Origin: Fen-1359 sp963710355
GTDB lineage: Bacteria; Planctomycetota; Phycisphaerae; Sedimentisphaerales; Anaerobacaceae
Length of the DNA stretch: 64,000 nucleotides
Assembly (NCBI GenBank): GCA_963710355.1
Contig: CAVPZU010000002.1
Span: 124,001-188,000, forward strand
Direction of reading: 5' to 3'
The notes under the pieces were generated by a model. That model saw only the letters and a list, made by a program, of their open reading frames with translations, searched no databases and had not been told where the DNA came from. The translations under genes were made by a program, and so were the position numbers. Every line of letters starts with the position of its first letter. Within the stretch, counting starts at the first letter, position 1. Below are positions 35,993 through 44,445 of this stretch, piece after piece.

Positions 35993-36745
35993 GGATTTTG
36001 CTATATGCATACAGGCATCCGATTTCTCCGAAACCTCGCAGGTCCTCACCTTTTTTGGCAGACAATCCGGCAAAATCCGCTGCATTGCTAAAGGTTCAAA
36101 AAGGCAAAAATCCACATTTGACGGCCCCGTCGAAATTTTCGCCTGCGGCAACATCGTTTTCACTTCTTCTGAAGACAAACTGGCGACCCTCACGGAATTG
36201 CAGCAGCAAAAACCCTTTTCAGCTTTGGCAAAAAATTTGCCCGCACTAAATTCCGCAATGTTCGCAGTAGAACTCCTCAACAAATTTACAAAAGATTACG
36301 ACCCGCATCCCCGGCTTTTCGATGCCTTCCTGCAATTTCTGCAGAACATCAACGAGATACCGGATACCAGATACGCTTCACTTTCATTTCTGATATTGTT
36401 TCAACTGTCGCTGCTAAAGGAAATCGGCCTTCAGCCGGTCCTCGATAAATGCGTCAATTGCAAAACGAGCTGCGCCCACCAAATACGAGCGACGAGCGAC
36501 GAAGCACGAGCGACGAAACATATTTCAGCAGCTCCGCCAACGGCCTGATTTGCAAAGATTGCGAACCTGCATTTCCCGATAAGGTAAAACTATCAGCCCA
36601 GTCGGCAAAGGGCCTCAAGCATTTAAAACTAATTGCCGATGCTGATGAAAAGACGCTCAACGAAATCGAAAGAGTCTTAATTTATCATTTCACCGAGTTG
36701 CTAAACAGACCCCCCAAAATGGCAAAATACTTCCTCAAAACGTAG
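35982..36745 (+). pseudogene. recO: DNA repair protein RecO, interrupted by a 35-nt heptad array
   Basis: Residues 1-167 read from ATG 35982: an OB-fold (GRQSGKIRCIAKGSKR) and a helical domain, to the first zinc pair CVNCKTSC. Then five 7-nt units (36485-36519) shift the frame, and an early TGA follows at 36546-36548. The C-terminal part continues in another frame: YFSSSANGLICKDC, second zinc pair, then helices to 36745. Deleting exactly the 35 nt gives one 242-residue RecO, the usual length. As given, the product lacks half its zinc finger and the C-terminal domain. RecO acts in RecFOR recombination. Confidence 0.88.
36485..36519 (+). repeat. Heptad array, unit ACGAGCG, inserted in recO
   Basis: Five head-to-tail units: ACGAGCG twice, ACGAAGC, ACGAGCG, ACGAAAC. 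The total of 35 nt is not a multiple of three and accounts for the recO frame change. A related array (TACGAGC, TACGAGT, CACGAGC) lies at 44418-44438. Confidence 0.92.
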
Positions 36746-36770
36746 AAATCCGGATGGTTCAACTTCGCTC

Positions 36771-36798
36771 ACTACAGGGTATAGGGTATGGATAACAG
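36771..36798. repeat. Heptad array between convergent recO and ruvB
   Basis: ACTACAG, GGTATAG, GGTATGG and ATAACAG, four units at 7-nt spacing, lie in the 76-nt gap between the two stop codons. Confidence 0.65.
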
Positions 36799-36821
36799 GA
36801 ATTTTGGCAAAAAACCCCTCG

Positions 36822-37886
36822 TTAATCGGCACCCAAAGACTCATCCTGATTAAAAAGGGCCGGAGGTTCGGCATCCGGTTTCTTTCGGTGGTGTTTCAGA
36901 CCCAAGTATTCGCAGGCCTGTTTTGTAATCTCTCTGCCCCTTTTGGTCCGCCTCAAAAAGCCTATCTGCAACAGATACGGCTCAACAACATCCTCCAACG
37001 TATCCTTTTCCTCACCGAGCGTTGCAGCCAAAGCCTCTATGCCCGCAGGCCCGCCTTCATAGACATTTGCCAACGCACGCAAAAACAATCTGTCGAGCTC
37101 ATCGAGGCCGAGCGAATCAATCTGCTCCATCTGCAAAGCGCTTTCCACTATCGCACAACTGAGCAACCCTTTGCCCTTTACCTGTGCATAGTCACGCACC
37201 CTTTTTAGAAGCCTGTTTGCCACCCGCGGTGTGCCGCGGCTGCGGGCGGCTATCAATTCCAGTGTGCCACCCTCCGATTTCAATTTCAAAAGACTGACCG
37301 ACCTTCTCAAAATCGCAGTTAATTCCTCCGCATTGTAGAAATCCAAATGATAAAGCATCCCGAACCGGCTTCGCAGAGGCGAGCTGAGAAGCCCCGCCCG
37401 CGTCGTTGCCCCAATCAAGGTAAACCGTTTCAGCGGAAAATTTATCGTCTTTGCATGCAGACCTGAATCCACGGTAAAATCAACCCGGAATTCCTCCATT
37501 GCAGGATACAAAAACTCCTCAACCGGCGTGCTGAGCCGGTGAATCTCGTCTATAAATAGTATGTCGCCGGTATTGATATTGCTCAAGAGCCCCATCACAT
37601 CACCGGCCTTTACAAGCGCAGGCCCAGATGAGCGGCGCATCTTCGAACCCATCTCGTTGGCGATGACATTGGCAAGCGTCGTCTTTCCCAGGCCCGGCGG
37701 ACCGTAAAAAAGGATGTGTTCGAGCGGCTCGCCCCGTTTTTTGGCCGCCGCCATCGCTATCGAAATCTTCTCCTTTACATTGACCTGGCCTACGCATTCC
37801 GATAAATACTTCGGACGGAGCGAAACGTTAAATTCCTCTTCCTTCTCATTGAGTGATTGTCTGCTTATTACCCTGTCTATCGCCAT
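36822..37886 (-). CDS. ruvB: Holliday junction branch migration ATPase RuvB
   Basis: 354 residues. The AAA+ motor of RuvAB. Seen: RPKYLSECVGQ, Walker A YGPPGLGKTTLANVIA, Walker B LFIDEIHRL, sensor 1 IGATTRAGLLSSPLRSRFG, sensor 2 region GTPRVANRLLKRVRDYAQ, and a winged-helix C-terminus (PYLLQIGFLRRTKRGR). The start is ATG 37886. It follows ruvA by 40 nt that are filled almost completely by a heptad array. Confidence 0.97.
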   Translation of the reverse strand: MAIDRVISRQSLNEKEEEFNVSLRPKYLSECVGQVNVKEKISIAMAAAKKRGEPLEHILFYGPPGLGKTTLANVIANEMGSKMRRSSGPALVKAGDVMGLLSNINTGDILFIDEIHRLSTPVEEFLYPAMEEFRVDFTVDSGLHAKTINFPLKRFTLIGATTRAGLLSSPLRSRFGMLYHLDFYNAEELTAILRRSVSLLKLKSEGGTLELIAARSRGTPRVANRLLKRVRDYAQVKGKGLLSCAIVESALQMEQIDSLGLDELDRLFLRALANVYEGGPAGIEALAATLGEEKDTLEDVVEPYLLQIGFLRRTKRGREITKQACEYLGLKHHRKKPDAEPPALFNQDESLGAD

Positions 37887-37890
37887 TCTT

Positions 37891-37925
37891 TAGTCTTTCG
37901 TCTGGAGTCTTGGGTCTTGAGTCTG
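37891..37925. repeat. Heptad array between ruvA and ruvB
   Basis: Five units at 7-nt spacing: TAGTCTT, TCGTCTG, GAGTCTT, GGGTCTT, GAGTCTG, 35 nt in all. It starts 5 nt from the ruvB start codon and ends 2 nt before the ruvA stop codon, so it occupies nearly the whole junction, including where the ruvB ribosome binding site should be. Confidence 0.85.
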
Positions 37926-37926
37926 G

Positions 37927-38577
37927 TTACACTTCGATACCCTGTTTGAGTCTATAAACAAGCGGCACAAGCTGCTCGGCAGATTCTATACTGGGGTGCC
38001 TCTTACAGGCAATCTCAATCAGCTCAATGGCCTCATTCCTCTTTTCGCCCCACGCTATCAGAATTTCGAGAGCCTCCGCCTGGAATAGCTTAAATTTCGG
38101 CTCGAGAGCCGCACCCACCTCGGCACCAATCGCAAACAAACCCAACTTTCCCTTCAGCTCGGCTATAATCTGCTGCGACATCCTTTTCCCTACCGAAGGC
38201 AGCGTCATAAGTATCTTTTCGTCGCCATTCTCGATTGCGGAAGCAATTGATGAAATCGGGATGCAAAGCGACCGCAGACCCCTTTTTACGCCGATGCCTT
38301 TGACGCTGGTGAACTTCGTAAAAAATTCCCGCTCGTTTTCGGTCAGAAAGCCTACCATTCGCGGCACAAACGACCCACCCCCCGGCGTCCCCTCAAAATA
38401 TTCGAGCGTGCAGAGCGAAATGTCCGTTCCGATTCTGTCCGCAAGCGCCGCCACGCAATATCCCGGCAGCATCACCTCATACCGGACAGAACTAATCTCT
38501 ATCAGGCAGTATTCAGCGTCAAGTTTTACTAATTTCCCTTCAATGCCTGCTATCATACCTGTTTTCCATTCAGCCAA
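37927..38577 (-). CDS. ruvA: Holliday junction DNA helicase subunit RuvA
   Basis: 216 residues; tetrameric junction-binding partner of RuvB. An N-terminal OB domain (MIAGIEGKLVKLDAEYCLIE), helix-hairpin-helix motifs (FTSVKGIGVKRGLRSL and LPSVGKRMSQQIIAELKGKL) and the small C-terminal RuvB-binding domain are visible. The start is ATG 38577 or the internal ATG 38556. It begins 4 nt after the upstream PLP enzyme, which splits the ruvC and ruvAB genes. Confidence 0.94.
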   Translation of the reverse strand: MAEWKTGMIAGIEGKLVKLDAEYCLIEISSVRYEVMLPGYCVAALADRIGTDISLCTLEYFEGTPGGGSFVPRMVGFLTENEREFFTKFTSVKGIGVKRGLRSLCIPISSIASAIENGDEKILMTLPSVGKRMSQQIIAELKGKLGLFAIGAEVGAALEPKFKLFQAEALEILIAWGEKRNEAIELIEIACKRHPSIESAEQLVPLVYRLKQGIEV

Positions 38578-38581
38578 AACG

Positions 38582-39760
38582 CTACCTTAGCGCCTGGTTA
38601 ATATCTTCTATAATATCCTCTGCATCTTCTACGCCCACCGCAAGCCGGATAAGACTATCCTTAATACCCAGCGCCAGCCGTTCTTTTCGCGGCACCGCAT
38701 AGTAACTTACAGTAGCAGGATGTGTAATAAGAGATTCGACGCCTCCCAGACTTGGCCCGATACAGATGATTTTCAGTCGGCTCATAAATCTCAGCGCGTA
38801 TGCAGCGTTATCTTCCACTTCGAAGGTCACTACGCCGCCGAAACCCCTCATTTGTCTTTTGGCGATTCTGTAATGCGGGTGGCTTCGAAGCCCGGGATAA
38901 TATACCTTTTTAACCTTCGGGTGGCGCTCGAGAAATTCAGCCACCTTCTGGCCGCTCTCATTGTGCCGCCGCATCCGAAGCTCGAAGGTCTTCAACCCGC
39001 GGATAAGCAAATACGATGAATGCGGGTCTATTACTCCGCCGGTTATCTTCAAATACTCCCGCACAACATCAGTCAGCTTCTTTTTTGCAAGGACAACTCC
39101 GCTCAGCAGGTCGTTGTGCCCGCCGAGATATTTGGTGGCGCTGTGTATGACAATGTCAACCCCGTATTCCAGTGGGCGCTGGTTATAAGGCGTTGCAAAT
39201 GTGCTGTCCGATATGACAAGGATGCCTCTGCCTTTGAAAATTCTCACCAATCGCTCGATGTCCATTATGTTCAGATACGGATTGGTCGGCGACTCCGAAA
39301 AAAATATCTTCGTGTTGGGCTTTATGGCTTTTTCTATAGCATCATAATCGCACATCTTCACAACGGTGCATTCGATATCGAACCTGTCGAGGCAGGTCAG
39401 GCAAAAGTCCAGCGTTCGTTTGTATGCATCATCTGTTATTATTATGTGGTCGCCAGAGTGCAGCAGCGAAAAAAGCGTGGTTGTTATTGCGCTCATACCG
39501 GATGAAAACAGCACTGCATCCTCCGCACCTTCCAAGTCCGCAAGCTTTCCTTCGGCTGCAAGTTGTGTAGGATGTCCATACCTTCCATATTCGAATCTGC
39601 CGACTGCTTTTGTGGCAAGCTCTTTTATCTCCTTGGTGTTTCTGAAAATGAATGTGGACGTCTGCACAATCGGCGTGGTAATTGACCCGAACTCATTGTA
39701 GCGTATCTCGCCTGAATGCACCGCTCTCGTTGAAAATCCGGTCTTCTTTTTATTCTTCAT
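38582..39760 (-). CDS. Cys/Met metabolism PLP enzyme (cystathionine gamma-synthase/lyase type)
   Basis: 392 residues, fold-type I. PLP lysine in HSATKYLGGHNDLLSG; RYGHPTQLAAEGKLADLEGAE, FSSGMSAITTTLFSLL and SESPTNPYLNIMDI are family signatures; the C-terminus has GPSLGGVESLITHPA. The subgroup includes cystathionine gamma-synthase, beta-lyase, methionine gamma-lyase and O-acetylhomoserine sulfhydrylase, which sequence motifs here do not separate. The MetX-MetW gene at 49.1 kb makes its probable substrate, O-acetylhomoserine. It sits oddly between ruvC and ruvA. Confidence 0.88.
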   Translation of the reverse strand: MKNKKKTGFSTRAVHSGEIRYNEFGSITTPIVQTSTFIFRNTKEIKELATKAVGRFEYGRYGHPTQLAAEGKLADLEGAEDAVLFSSGMSAITTTLFSLLHSGDHIIITDDAYKRTLDFCLTCLDRFDIECTVVKMCDYDAIEKAIKPNTKIFFSESPTNPYLNIMDIERLVRIFKGRGILVISDSTFATPYNQRPLEYGVDIVIHSATKYLGGHNDLLSGVVLAKKKLTDVVREYLKITGGVIDPHSSYLLIRGLKTFELRMRRHNESGQKVAEFLERHPKVKKVYYPGLRSHPHYRIAKRQMRGFGGVVTFEVEDNAAYALRFMSRLKIICIGPSLGGVESLITHPATVSYYAVPRKERLALGIKDSLIRLAVGVEDAEDIIEDINQALR

Positions 39761-39792
39761 AGCAATCCCCGATTTTTCGCTCTACAGTTCTG

Positions 39793-40287
39793 TTATCGCC
39801 GGACTATTTTTTCGTCTGCGGTTGAATTGGCACAGCATAAAGCAGCAGCAATCGCATCAGCCACATCCGGCGGCTGCGGCAAATCCGGCAGGTGCAAAAT
39901 GGTCTGAATCGTCCGCTGGACCTGCTCTTTTTTCGCCCTGCCGTTGCCCGTCACCGATTTTTTTATCCGCGTCGGGTTAAAACTTTTTACCTCTATATCA
40001 GATTCGGCACACTTTTGCAATATGACGCCTCTGGCATGTCCCATCAAAATCGCCGTCCGCGGATGCTCGTAATGCGAATACAACTGCTCGACCGCCACAA
40101 CCTCAGGCTTAAAATTTTCCAAAATCGTCCCAATATCTTCTGCTATTCTGTTGAGCCTCTCCTCGATAGGCTGCCTCTCTTCGGTTCGCAAGACCCCCGC
40201 CTCAATAAGATGCTCGCCCGCACCATCAACATCAACGCACGCATATCCGCAAACCTGCAGCCCAGGGTCTATCCCCAAAATCCTCAT
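39793..40287 (-). CDS. ruvC: Holliday junction resolvase RuvC
   Basis: 164 residues, normal length. RNase H-fold nuclease that cuts junctions made by RuvAB. The acidic catalytic residues are in MRILGIDPGLQ (Asp7), VVAVEQLY (Glu) and DVADAIAAALCC (Asp pair); GHARGVILQ and GNGRAKKEQVQ are family motifs. ATG 40287 overlaps the cysS stop by 4 nt, so translation is coupled. Confidence 0.96.
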   Translation of the reverse strand: MRILGIDPGLQVCGYACVDVDGAGEHLIEAGVLRTEERQPIEERLNRIAEDIGTILENFKPEVVAVEQLYSHYEHPRTAILMGHARGVILQKCAESDIEVKSFNPTRIKKSVTGNGRAKKEQVQRTIQTILHLPDLPQPPDVADAIAAALCCANSTADEKIVRR

Positions 40288-41897
40288 TTCATATACCTTT
40301 TCTTAAACTCCTCAATCATTCGTTTTCTTGAGGAGTCAGCTTTTCCTTGAGTTTGGTTTTTTTCCAGATATTCACTTCGGCTAAGAGTCAGTTCCTTAGA
40401 TTCAACAATGTAGTGACCATCGGTTGTATCTCTTATTGACCTCCCTGAAGCTTCCAAGTAATCACGTATCAAGTCAGCCAAACCAAAATCCTTGTTGTCT
40501 TTGGCTATTTTTCGCATTTCGGTAAGTATCCAAATATCATCAGCTTCAACGATAAGTTCATCTTTGGAAATAGCGGTTGGATATTCCTTTTTTACGATGC
40601 CCAAGACTTCTCCACCTAACCATGTAAACATTGTATCAACTTCACGGAGGGTATCTTTAGTAGTATCACCTTTTTCAAGAAGCTGATTGGCAAATCGAAC
40701 CATATCAAAGATAACAGCTAATGCCACTGATGTATTCAAGTCATCATTCATAGCAGCGTCAAATCGTTTCTTGAATTCCCCCAATTCATTCTTGACATGA
40801 GAGTCCACTCCTGACACGCTCACCTTCGGTGTCTTTCTTCTTACGTCTTGGACACACTGAGTAATCCTGTCGTAGCCGCTTTGGGCGGCGGTAAGTGCGG
40901 CATCGGAAAAATCGATAGGGCTTCGATAGTGACTGTTTAGAATAAGCTGTCTAACCGCAAGGGGGTCGTATTTGCGTAAGAGTTTTTCGTGTTTCGGCTC
41001 ACCTGTATCCGAAAAGACCTGCTTGAGTGTAATAAAGTTGCCTAAGCTCTTTCCCATCTTTTGGCCATCGACTGTCACCATATTATTATGCACCCAGTAG
41101 CTGACAAAGGGTTTGCCTGCCGCTGCCTCGGCCTGTGCAATTTCGCATTCGTGATGCGGGAACTGGTTTTCCAAACCGCCGCCGTGAATGTCAAAAGGCT
41201 GGCCCAGATACTTTGTACTCATAACCGAGCATTCCAAATGCCAGCCGGGAAATCCCATTCCCCACGGGCTTGGCCATTGCATGATCATGATTGGCCTCCG
41301 CCTTCTTCCACAGTGCAAAATCAGCTGGATGTTTTTTGTCGGCTGAAACTTCGACACGGGTCCGCCCGCGGCGGACCTGTATATCTTCAACGTTTCTGCC
41401 GGACAGTTTCCCGTAATCCGGGAATTGGGAAACATCGAAATATACCGAGCCGTTCACCTCATAAGCAAAGCCTTTTTCGACAAGCTTTTTCACAAGCTCT
41501 ATCTGCTCGACGATATGTCCGCTCGCCCGAGGGCTTATATCAGGACGAAGGCAATTTAATTTATCCATATCCTCGAAGTAGCTTTTGGTATATTCTTCGG
41601 CAATTGCCATTGGATGTTTTTTTCTTTTTTCGCCTGCATCCCGATCTTGTCCTCACCTTCGTCGGCGTCGTCGGTAAGGTGCCCAACATCGGTTATATTC
41701 TGCACATAAGTCACCGAATACCCGAGATACCGCAGGTATCGCACCAGCACATCGAAACTGACGTAGCTTTTGGCGTGTCCGAGATGCGCATGTCCATAAA
41801 CCGTCGGCCCGCATACATAAATGCCCACCCTGCCTTTATTTAACGGCTTAAATTCCTCTTTTTTTCTCGTTAAACTGTTATATAGCATCAATCCCAT
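40284..41897 (-). pseudogene. cysS: Cysteinyl-tRNA synthetase, broken by two compensating frameshifts
   Basis: Three frames make one 537-residue enzyme. The N-terminal part (ATG 41897) has GPTVYGHAHLGHAKS, the HIGH motif, to DDADEGEDKIGMQAKKEK. A missing A in the run at 41617-41623 (7 T on the plus strand, 8 expected) moves to frame two: HPMAIAEEYTKSYFEDM to HPADFALWKKAEANH. One extra base near 41285-41291 moves to frame three: IMQWPSPWGMGFPGWHLECS, GGGLENQFPHHECEIAQ (zinc ligands), GQKMGKSLGNF (KMSKS). The total length is a multiple of three, so the two errors cancel. Essential gene; sequencing error is probable. Confidence 0.9.
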
Positions 41898-41931
41898 ATT
41901 TGACTCGCAATTATAAATCCCATATTCTTGA

Positions 41932-41974
41932 TCCGCCTGCGGCGGACTGTATTCTGTGTCCTGTATTCTTTTAT
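41932..41974. repeat. GC palindrome inside a CTGTATT heptad array
   Basis: TCCGCCTGCGGCGGA (41932-41946; the reverse strand of the usual copy) is followed directly by CTGTATT, CTGTGTC, CTGTATT, CTTTTAT (41947-41974), and preceded by CATATTCTTGA. It lies between the cysS start and the ispF stop codon. Confidence 0.85.
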
Positions 41975-42483
41975 AAGGTTCTTTTGTATTTTCTTTTTAT
42001 AAGGACTGCGGCGGTGACGGCAACCGCCTCGCCTGAACCTGTCTCGCCGAGACCTTCGTTGGTCTTCGCCTTGACGTTCACCGCATTAAAATCGATACTC
42101 AAAAGGCTCGCAACGCATCTTTTAATCTGCATCTTATACGGTTCGAGTCTCGGCTTCTCCAGATGAATAATAATATCGACATTGACTATCACCCATCGGC
42201 TCTCTTCGAGCCTTTCCCGCACATTAAGCACAAGAGCCTTGCTGTCGGCGCCTTTATATTGCGGGTCGGTATCAGGAAACAGCGTCCCGATGTCTCCCAA
42301 GCAGGCTGCTCCGAGCAACGCATCGACAACGGCGTGCAGCACAACGTCGCCGTCGCTGTGCCCGAGAAGACCCTGTGGAAACGGGATGAAGACCCCGCCT
42401 AACATCAGCCTCTTGCCTTCTGCGAACCTGTGAATGTCGCTGCCGATGCCGATTCGATACTCGTGGTCGTGTTCCTCAACCAT
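41971..42483 (-). CDS. ispF: 2-C-methyl-D-erythritol 2,4-cyclodiphosphate synthase
   Basis: 170 residues, normal size. MEP-pathway enzyme for isoprenoid precursors, a zinc protein. Seen: RIGIGSDIHRFAEG with the first ligands, GLLGHSDGDVVLHAVVDALLGA, GDIGTLFPDTDPQYKGADS, and the C-terminal KAKTNEGLGETGSGEA. It fits the uppS/UppP/mur theme of polyprenyl carrier supply. The C-terminal codons touch the neighbouring heptad array. Confidence 0.96.
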   Translation of the reverse strand: MVEEHDHEYRIGIGSDIHRFAEGKRLMLGGVFIPFPQGLLGHSDGDVVLHAVVDALLGAACLGDIGTLFPDTDPQYKGADSKALVLNVRERLEESRWVIVNVDIIIHLEKPRLEPYKMQIKRCVASLLSIDFNAVNVKAKTNEGLGETGSGEAVAVTAAVLIKRKYKRTL

Positions 42484-42490
42484 AAATTTT

Positions 42491-42511
42491 TAGTTTTAAG
42501 TTTTAAGTTGT
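42491..42511. repeat. Heptad array between ispF and hisB
   Basis: TAGTTTT, AAGTTTT, AAGTTGT: three 7-nt units filling the short gap between the ispF start codon and the hisB stop codon. Confidence 0.7.
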
Positions 42512-43095
42512 TAGAGAATACCCTTTGTGCTTGGTATATCTTTGCCTGTAATTCCGACTGCCGTTCCAAGCGCCTGTCCCAGCGCCTTAAAAATCGCCTC
42601 TGCTATATGATGGCTGTTCGTGCCGTAAGGGACATTTACGTGCAGATTAAACAATCCCGCATTGGAAAAGCTTCGCAGCATTTCCTCAATGCACTCAACA
42701 TCAAAATCTCCGATTCTTTCAGTCCTGTATTCGACGTTATAGATAAAGTTCGGCCTGCCCGACAAATCCACCGAAACATTGGCCAGCGCATCCTCCATCG
42801 GAACAGAACTGTTGCCGAAGCGGACCATGCCCTTTTTATCGCCGAGCGCCTTCGTCAGGCACTCGCCCAGACAAATCCCTACATCCTCAACCGTATGATG
42901 TGCATCGACATCGAGGTCGCCCTTTGCTTTTACCACAAGGTCAATTTTGCCGTGCTTGCTTAGGTGTGCAAGCATGTGGTCGAGAAAGCCGACGCCGGTA
43001 TCGATTGTGTATCTGCCGTCGCCATCAAGCGTAATCTCAACGGCAACATCGGTCTCCTTTGTCTTCCTGTGGCTTTTCGCTGTCCTTTTTTTCAT
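42511..43095 (-). CDS. hisB: Imidazoleglycerol-phosphate dehydratase
   Basis: 194 residues, monofunctional IGPD of histidine synthesis (Mn enzyme). Seen: DTGVGFLDHMLAHLSKHG, DVDAHHTVEDVGICLGE, the second metal site HHIAEAIFKALGQAL, and the C-terminal PSTKGIL. The start is ATG 43095. hisC lies 10 nt upstream, forming a hisC-hisB pair. Confidence 0.96.
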   Translation of the reverse strand: MKKRTAKSHRKTKETDVAVEITLDGDGRYTIDTGVGFLDHMLAHLSKHGKIDLVVKAKGDLDVDAHHTVEDVGICLGECLTKALGDKKGMVRFGNSSVPMEDALANVSVDLSGRPNFIYNVEYRTERIGDFDVECIEEMLRSFSNAGLFNLHVNVPYGTNSHHIAEAIFKALGQALGTAVGITGKDIPSTKGIL

Positions 43096-43105
43096 AAAAA
43101 GTCCT

Positions 43106-44152
43106 TTATCCCGAGAGGATTCCCTTTATGGCGGAAATCAATTTACTATTCTGCTCGCTTGTCCCAACCGAAATTCGCAGCTTATTTTCCAGGCCCGGCA
43201 GTTTCCAGTGCCGAACATAAATATTCCTCTCTACCAGCCTCTCATAAATCTCCTCAGCAGGTTTCTTCCTGCTTTCCGCAAGCACAAAATTAGAAGAGCT
43301 GCTCCGCACAATAAAACCGAGATTGCGAAGCTGCTCCGTCAAAACCTGCCGGTCCCTTTTTATCTTTTCGACATTTCCCCTGAAATATTCCTGGTCTTTT
43401 ATCGCCGCCGTCGCAACCGCAATCGCAACCGCATCGACATTGTATGAATCTTTCAGCTTCATCAGACCCGCAATCAGATTCTCACTGGCGATTGCGTAGC
43501 CGAACCTAACACCCGCCAGCGAATAACCTTTGCTCAATGACCGAAGGATTATACAATTCTTAAATCTGCTTATCAACGCAAGACAATTGGCATCCGCAAA
43601 ATCCGTGTATGCCTCATCGATAAGCAGCACACCCTTTACCCTTCTGGCCAGTTCCGCCATCCCTTCAGGTCCTACAAAAGAGCCTGTCGGCGAATTGGGA
43701 TTACAGACAATCGTAAGGGCTGAGCCGGTCTTCTCAAGACCCGCAGGCAGGCTGAAATCGCTGTTAAACGGTATCTCGATTGCCCCGCAGTTCTGAAGAA
43801 CCGCCAGGACAGGATAAAGCGAATATGTCGGCACAGGATATGTGACGGTCCTGTTCTTATCGCAAAATGCCCGGATTGCTATCGAGAGCAGTTCATCTCC
43901 GCCGTTGGTGCATAAAATGTTTTCGGGCTTGACGCCGTGAAGTTCCGCCGCCGCCTTGCGGAACGTATCCGCCAGCGGGTCGGGGTATCGGCGAAGCTGC
44001 TCTGCTTTAATTTTCGCCAACGCATTTAAAACATTTGGCGACGGCGGATACGGATTCTCATTGGTATTCAGTTTAATTACATCCGCATCCTTCGGCTGAA
44101 ACCCCGGCTTATACCCCGCCGCCCTTTCCACATTTTCTCTGAAATATCCCAT
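43106..44152 (-). CDS. hisC: Histidinol-phosphate aminotransferase
   Basis: 348 residues, PLP fold type I. Seen: KLNTNENPYPPSPNVLNAL, the PLP segment NGGDELL, NPNSPTGSFV, DEAYTDFA and the PLP lysine in RSLSKGYSLAGVRFGYA. It converts imidazole acetol phosphate to histidinol phosphate. The start is ATG 44152. Upstream of it, 288 nt of repeats separate it from accD. Confidence 0.96.
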   Translation of the reverse strand: MGYFRENVERAAGYKPGFQPKDADVIKLNTNENPYPPSPNVLNALAKIKAEQLRRYPDPLADTFRKAAAELHGVKPENILCTNGGDELLSIAIRAFCDKNRTVTYPVPTYSLYPVLAVLQNCGAIEIPFNSDFSLPAGLEKTGSALTIVCNPNSPTGSFVGPEGMAELARRVKGVLLIDEAYTDFADANCLALISRFKNCIILRSLSKGYSLAGVRFGYAIASENLIAGLMKLKDSYNVDAVAIAVATAAIKDQEYFRGNVEKIKRDRQVLTEQLRNLGFIVRSSSSNFVLAESRKKPAEEIYERLVERNIYVRHWKLPGLENKLRISVGTSEQNSKLISAIKGILSG

Positions 44153-44173
44153 TACCTACTCGTATCTGGTATT

Positions 44174-44231
44174 GCATTATGCGTATTGCGTATAAAGCAC
44201 CTCATTTCCTATACGCTAAACGCTATACGCT
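44174..44231. repeat. Inverted pair of heptad arrays (GCGTATT / ATACGCT)
   Basis: GCATTAT, GCGTATT, GCGTATA (44174-44194) and ATACGCT, AAACGCT, ATACGCT (44211-44231) are reverse complements with a 16-nt gap, and can fold into a long imperfect hairpin upstream of hisC. Confidence 0.8.
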
Positions 44232-44315
44232 ACTTCCTCCAGATTATACGCAATCCCAGCAAAAACAAAAGTGCCATTTTGCGATTTTAAATCTCTGCTG
44301 TATCAAGGATAGAAG

Positions 44316-44342
44316 TGAATAAAGCCCAGTTTCACTGGGGGT
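44316..44342 (-). terminator. Hairpin after accD, possible terminator
   Basis: CCCAGT (44325-44330) pairs with ACTGGG (44334-44339). On the minus strand it is followed by CTTTATTC; it lies ~100 nt past the accD stop. Stem short, so only moderate support. Confidence 0.4.
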
Positions 44343-44358
44343 TGTCTTTTTCGGTTAG

Positions 44359-44373
44359 CCCGCCTGCGGCGGG
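44359..44373. repeat. GC palindrome variant upstream of hisC
   Basis: CCCGCCTGCGGCGGG, a fully palindromic-flanked variant of the dispersed 15-nt element, in the accD-hisC gap. Confidence 0.75.
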
Positions 44374-44410
44374 CCACCACGTGGTAGGGTTTGTTCTCAT
44401 ATACCCATTT

Positions 44411-44445
44411 ACTCATTTACGAGCTACGAGTCACGAGCGACTACT
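44411..44445. repeat. Heptad array (TACGAGC-like) at the accD stop codon
   Basis: ACTCATT, TACGAGC, TACGAGT, CACGAGC, GACTACT: five 7-nt units; the last contains the accD stop codon (CTA on this strand, 44441-44443). Confidence 0.75.

Noticed and set aside
36485..36519. The short repeats as a CRISPR array or CRISPR-like spacers
   Set aside because: Units are 7-8 nt head to tail with no spacers, and units differ between sites; no cas genes are in the window.
39020..39505. A 161-residue plus-strand reading frame across the PLP enzyme
   Set aside because: Antisense shadow of a conserved gene, no family motif, no ribosome binding site.
41191..41610. A separate small protein gene between the cysS parts
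   Set aside because: It continues the CysRS sequence between its N- and C-terminal parts in a shifted frame; it is a middle piece of one gene.
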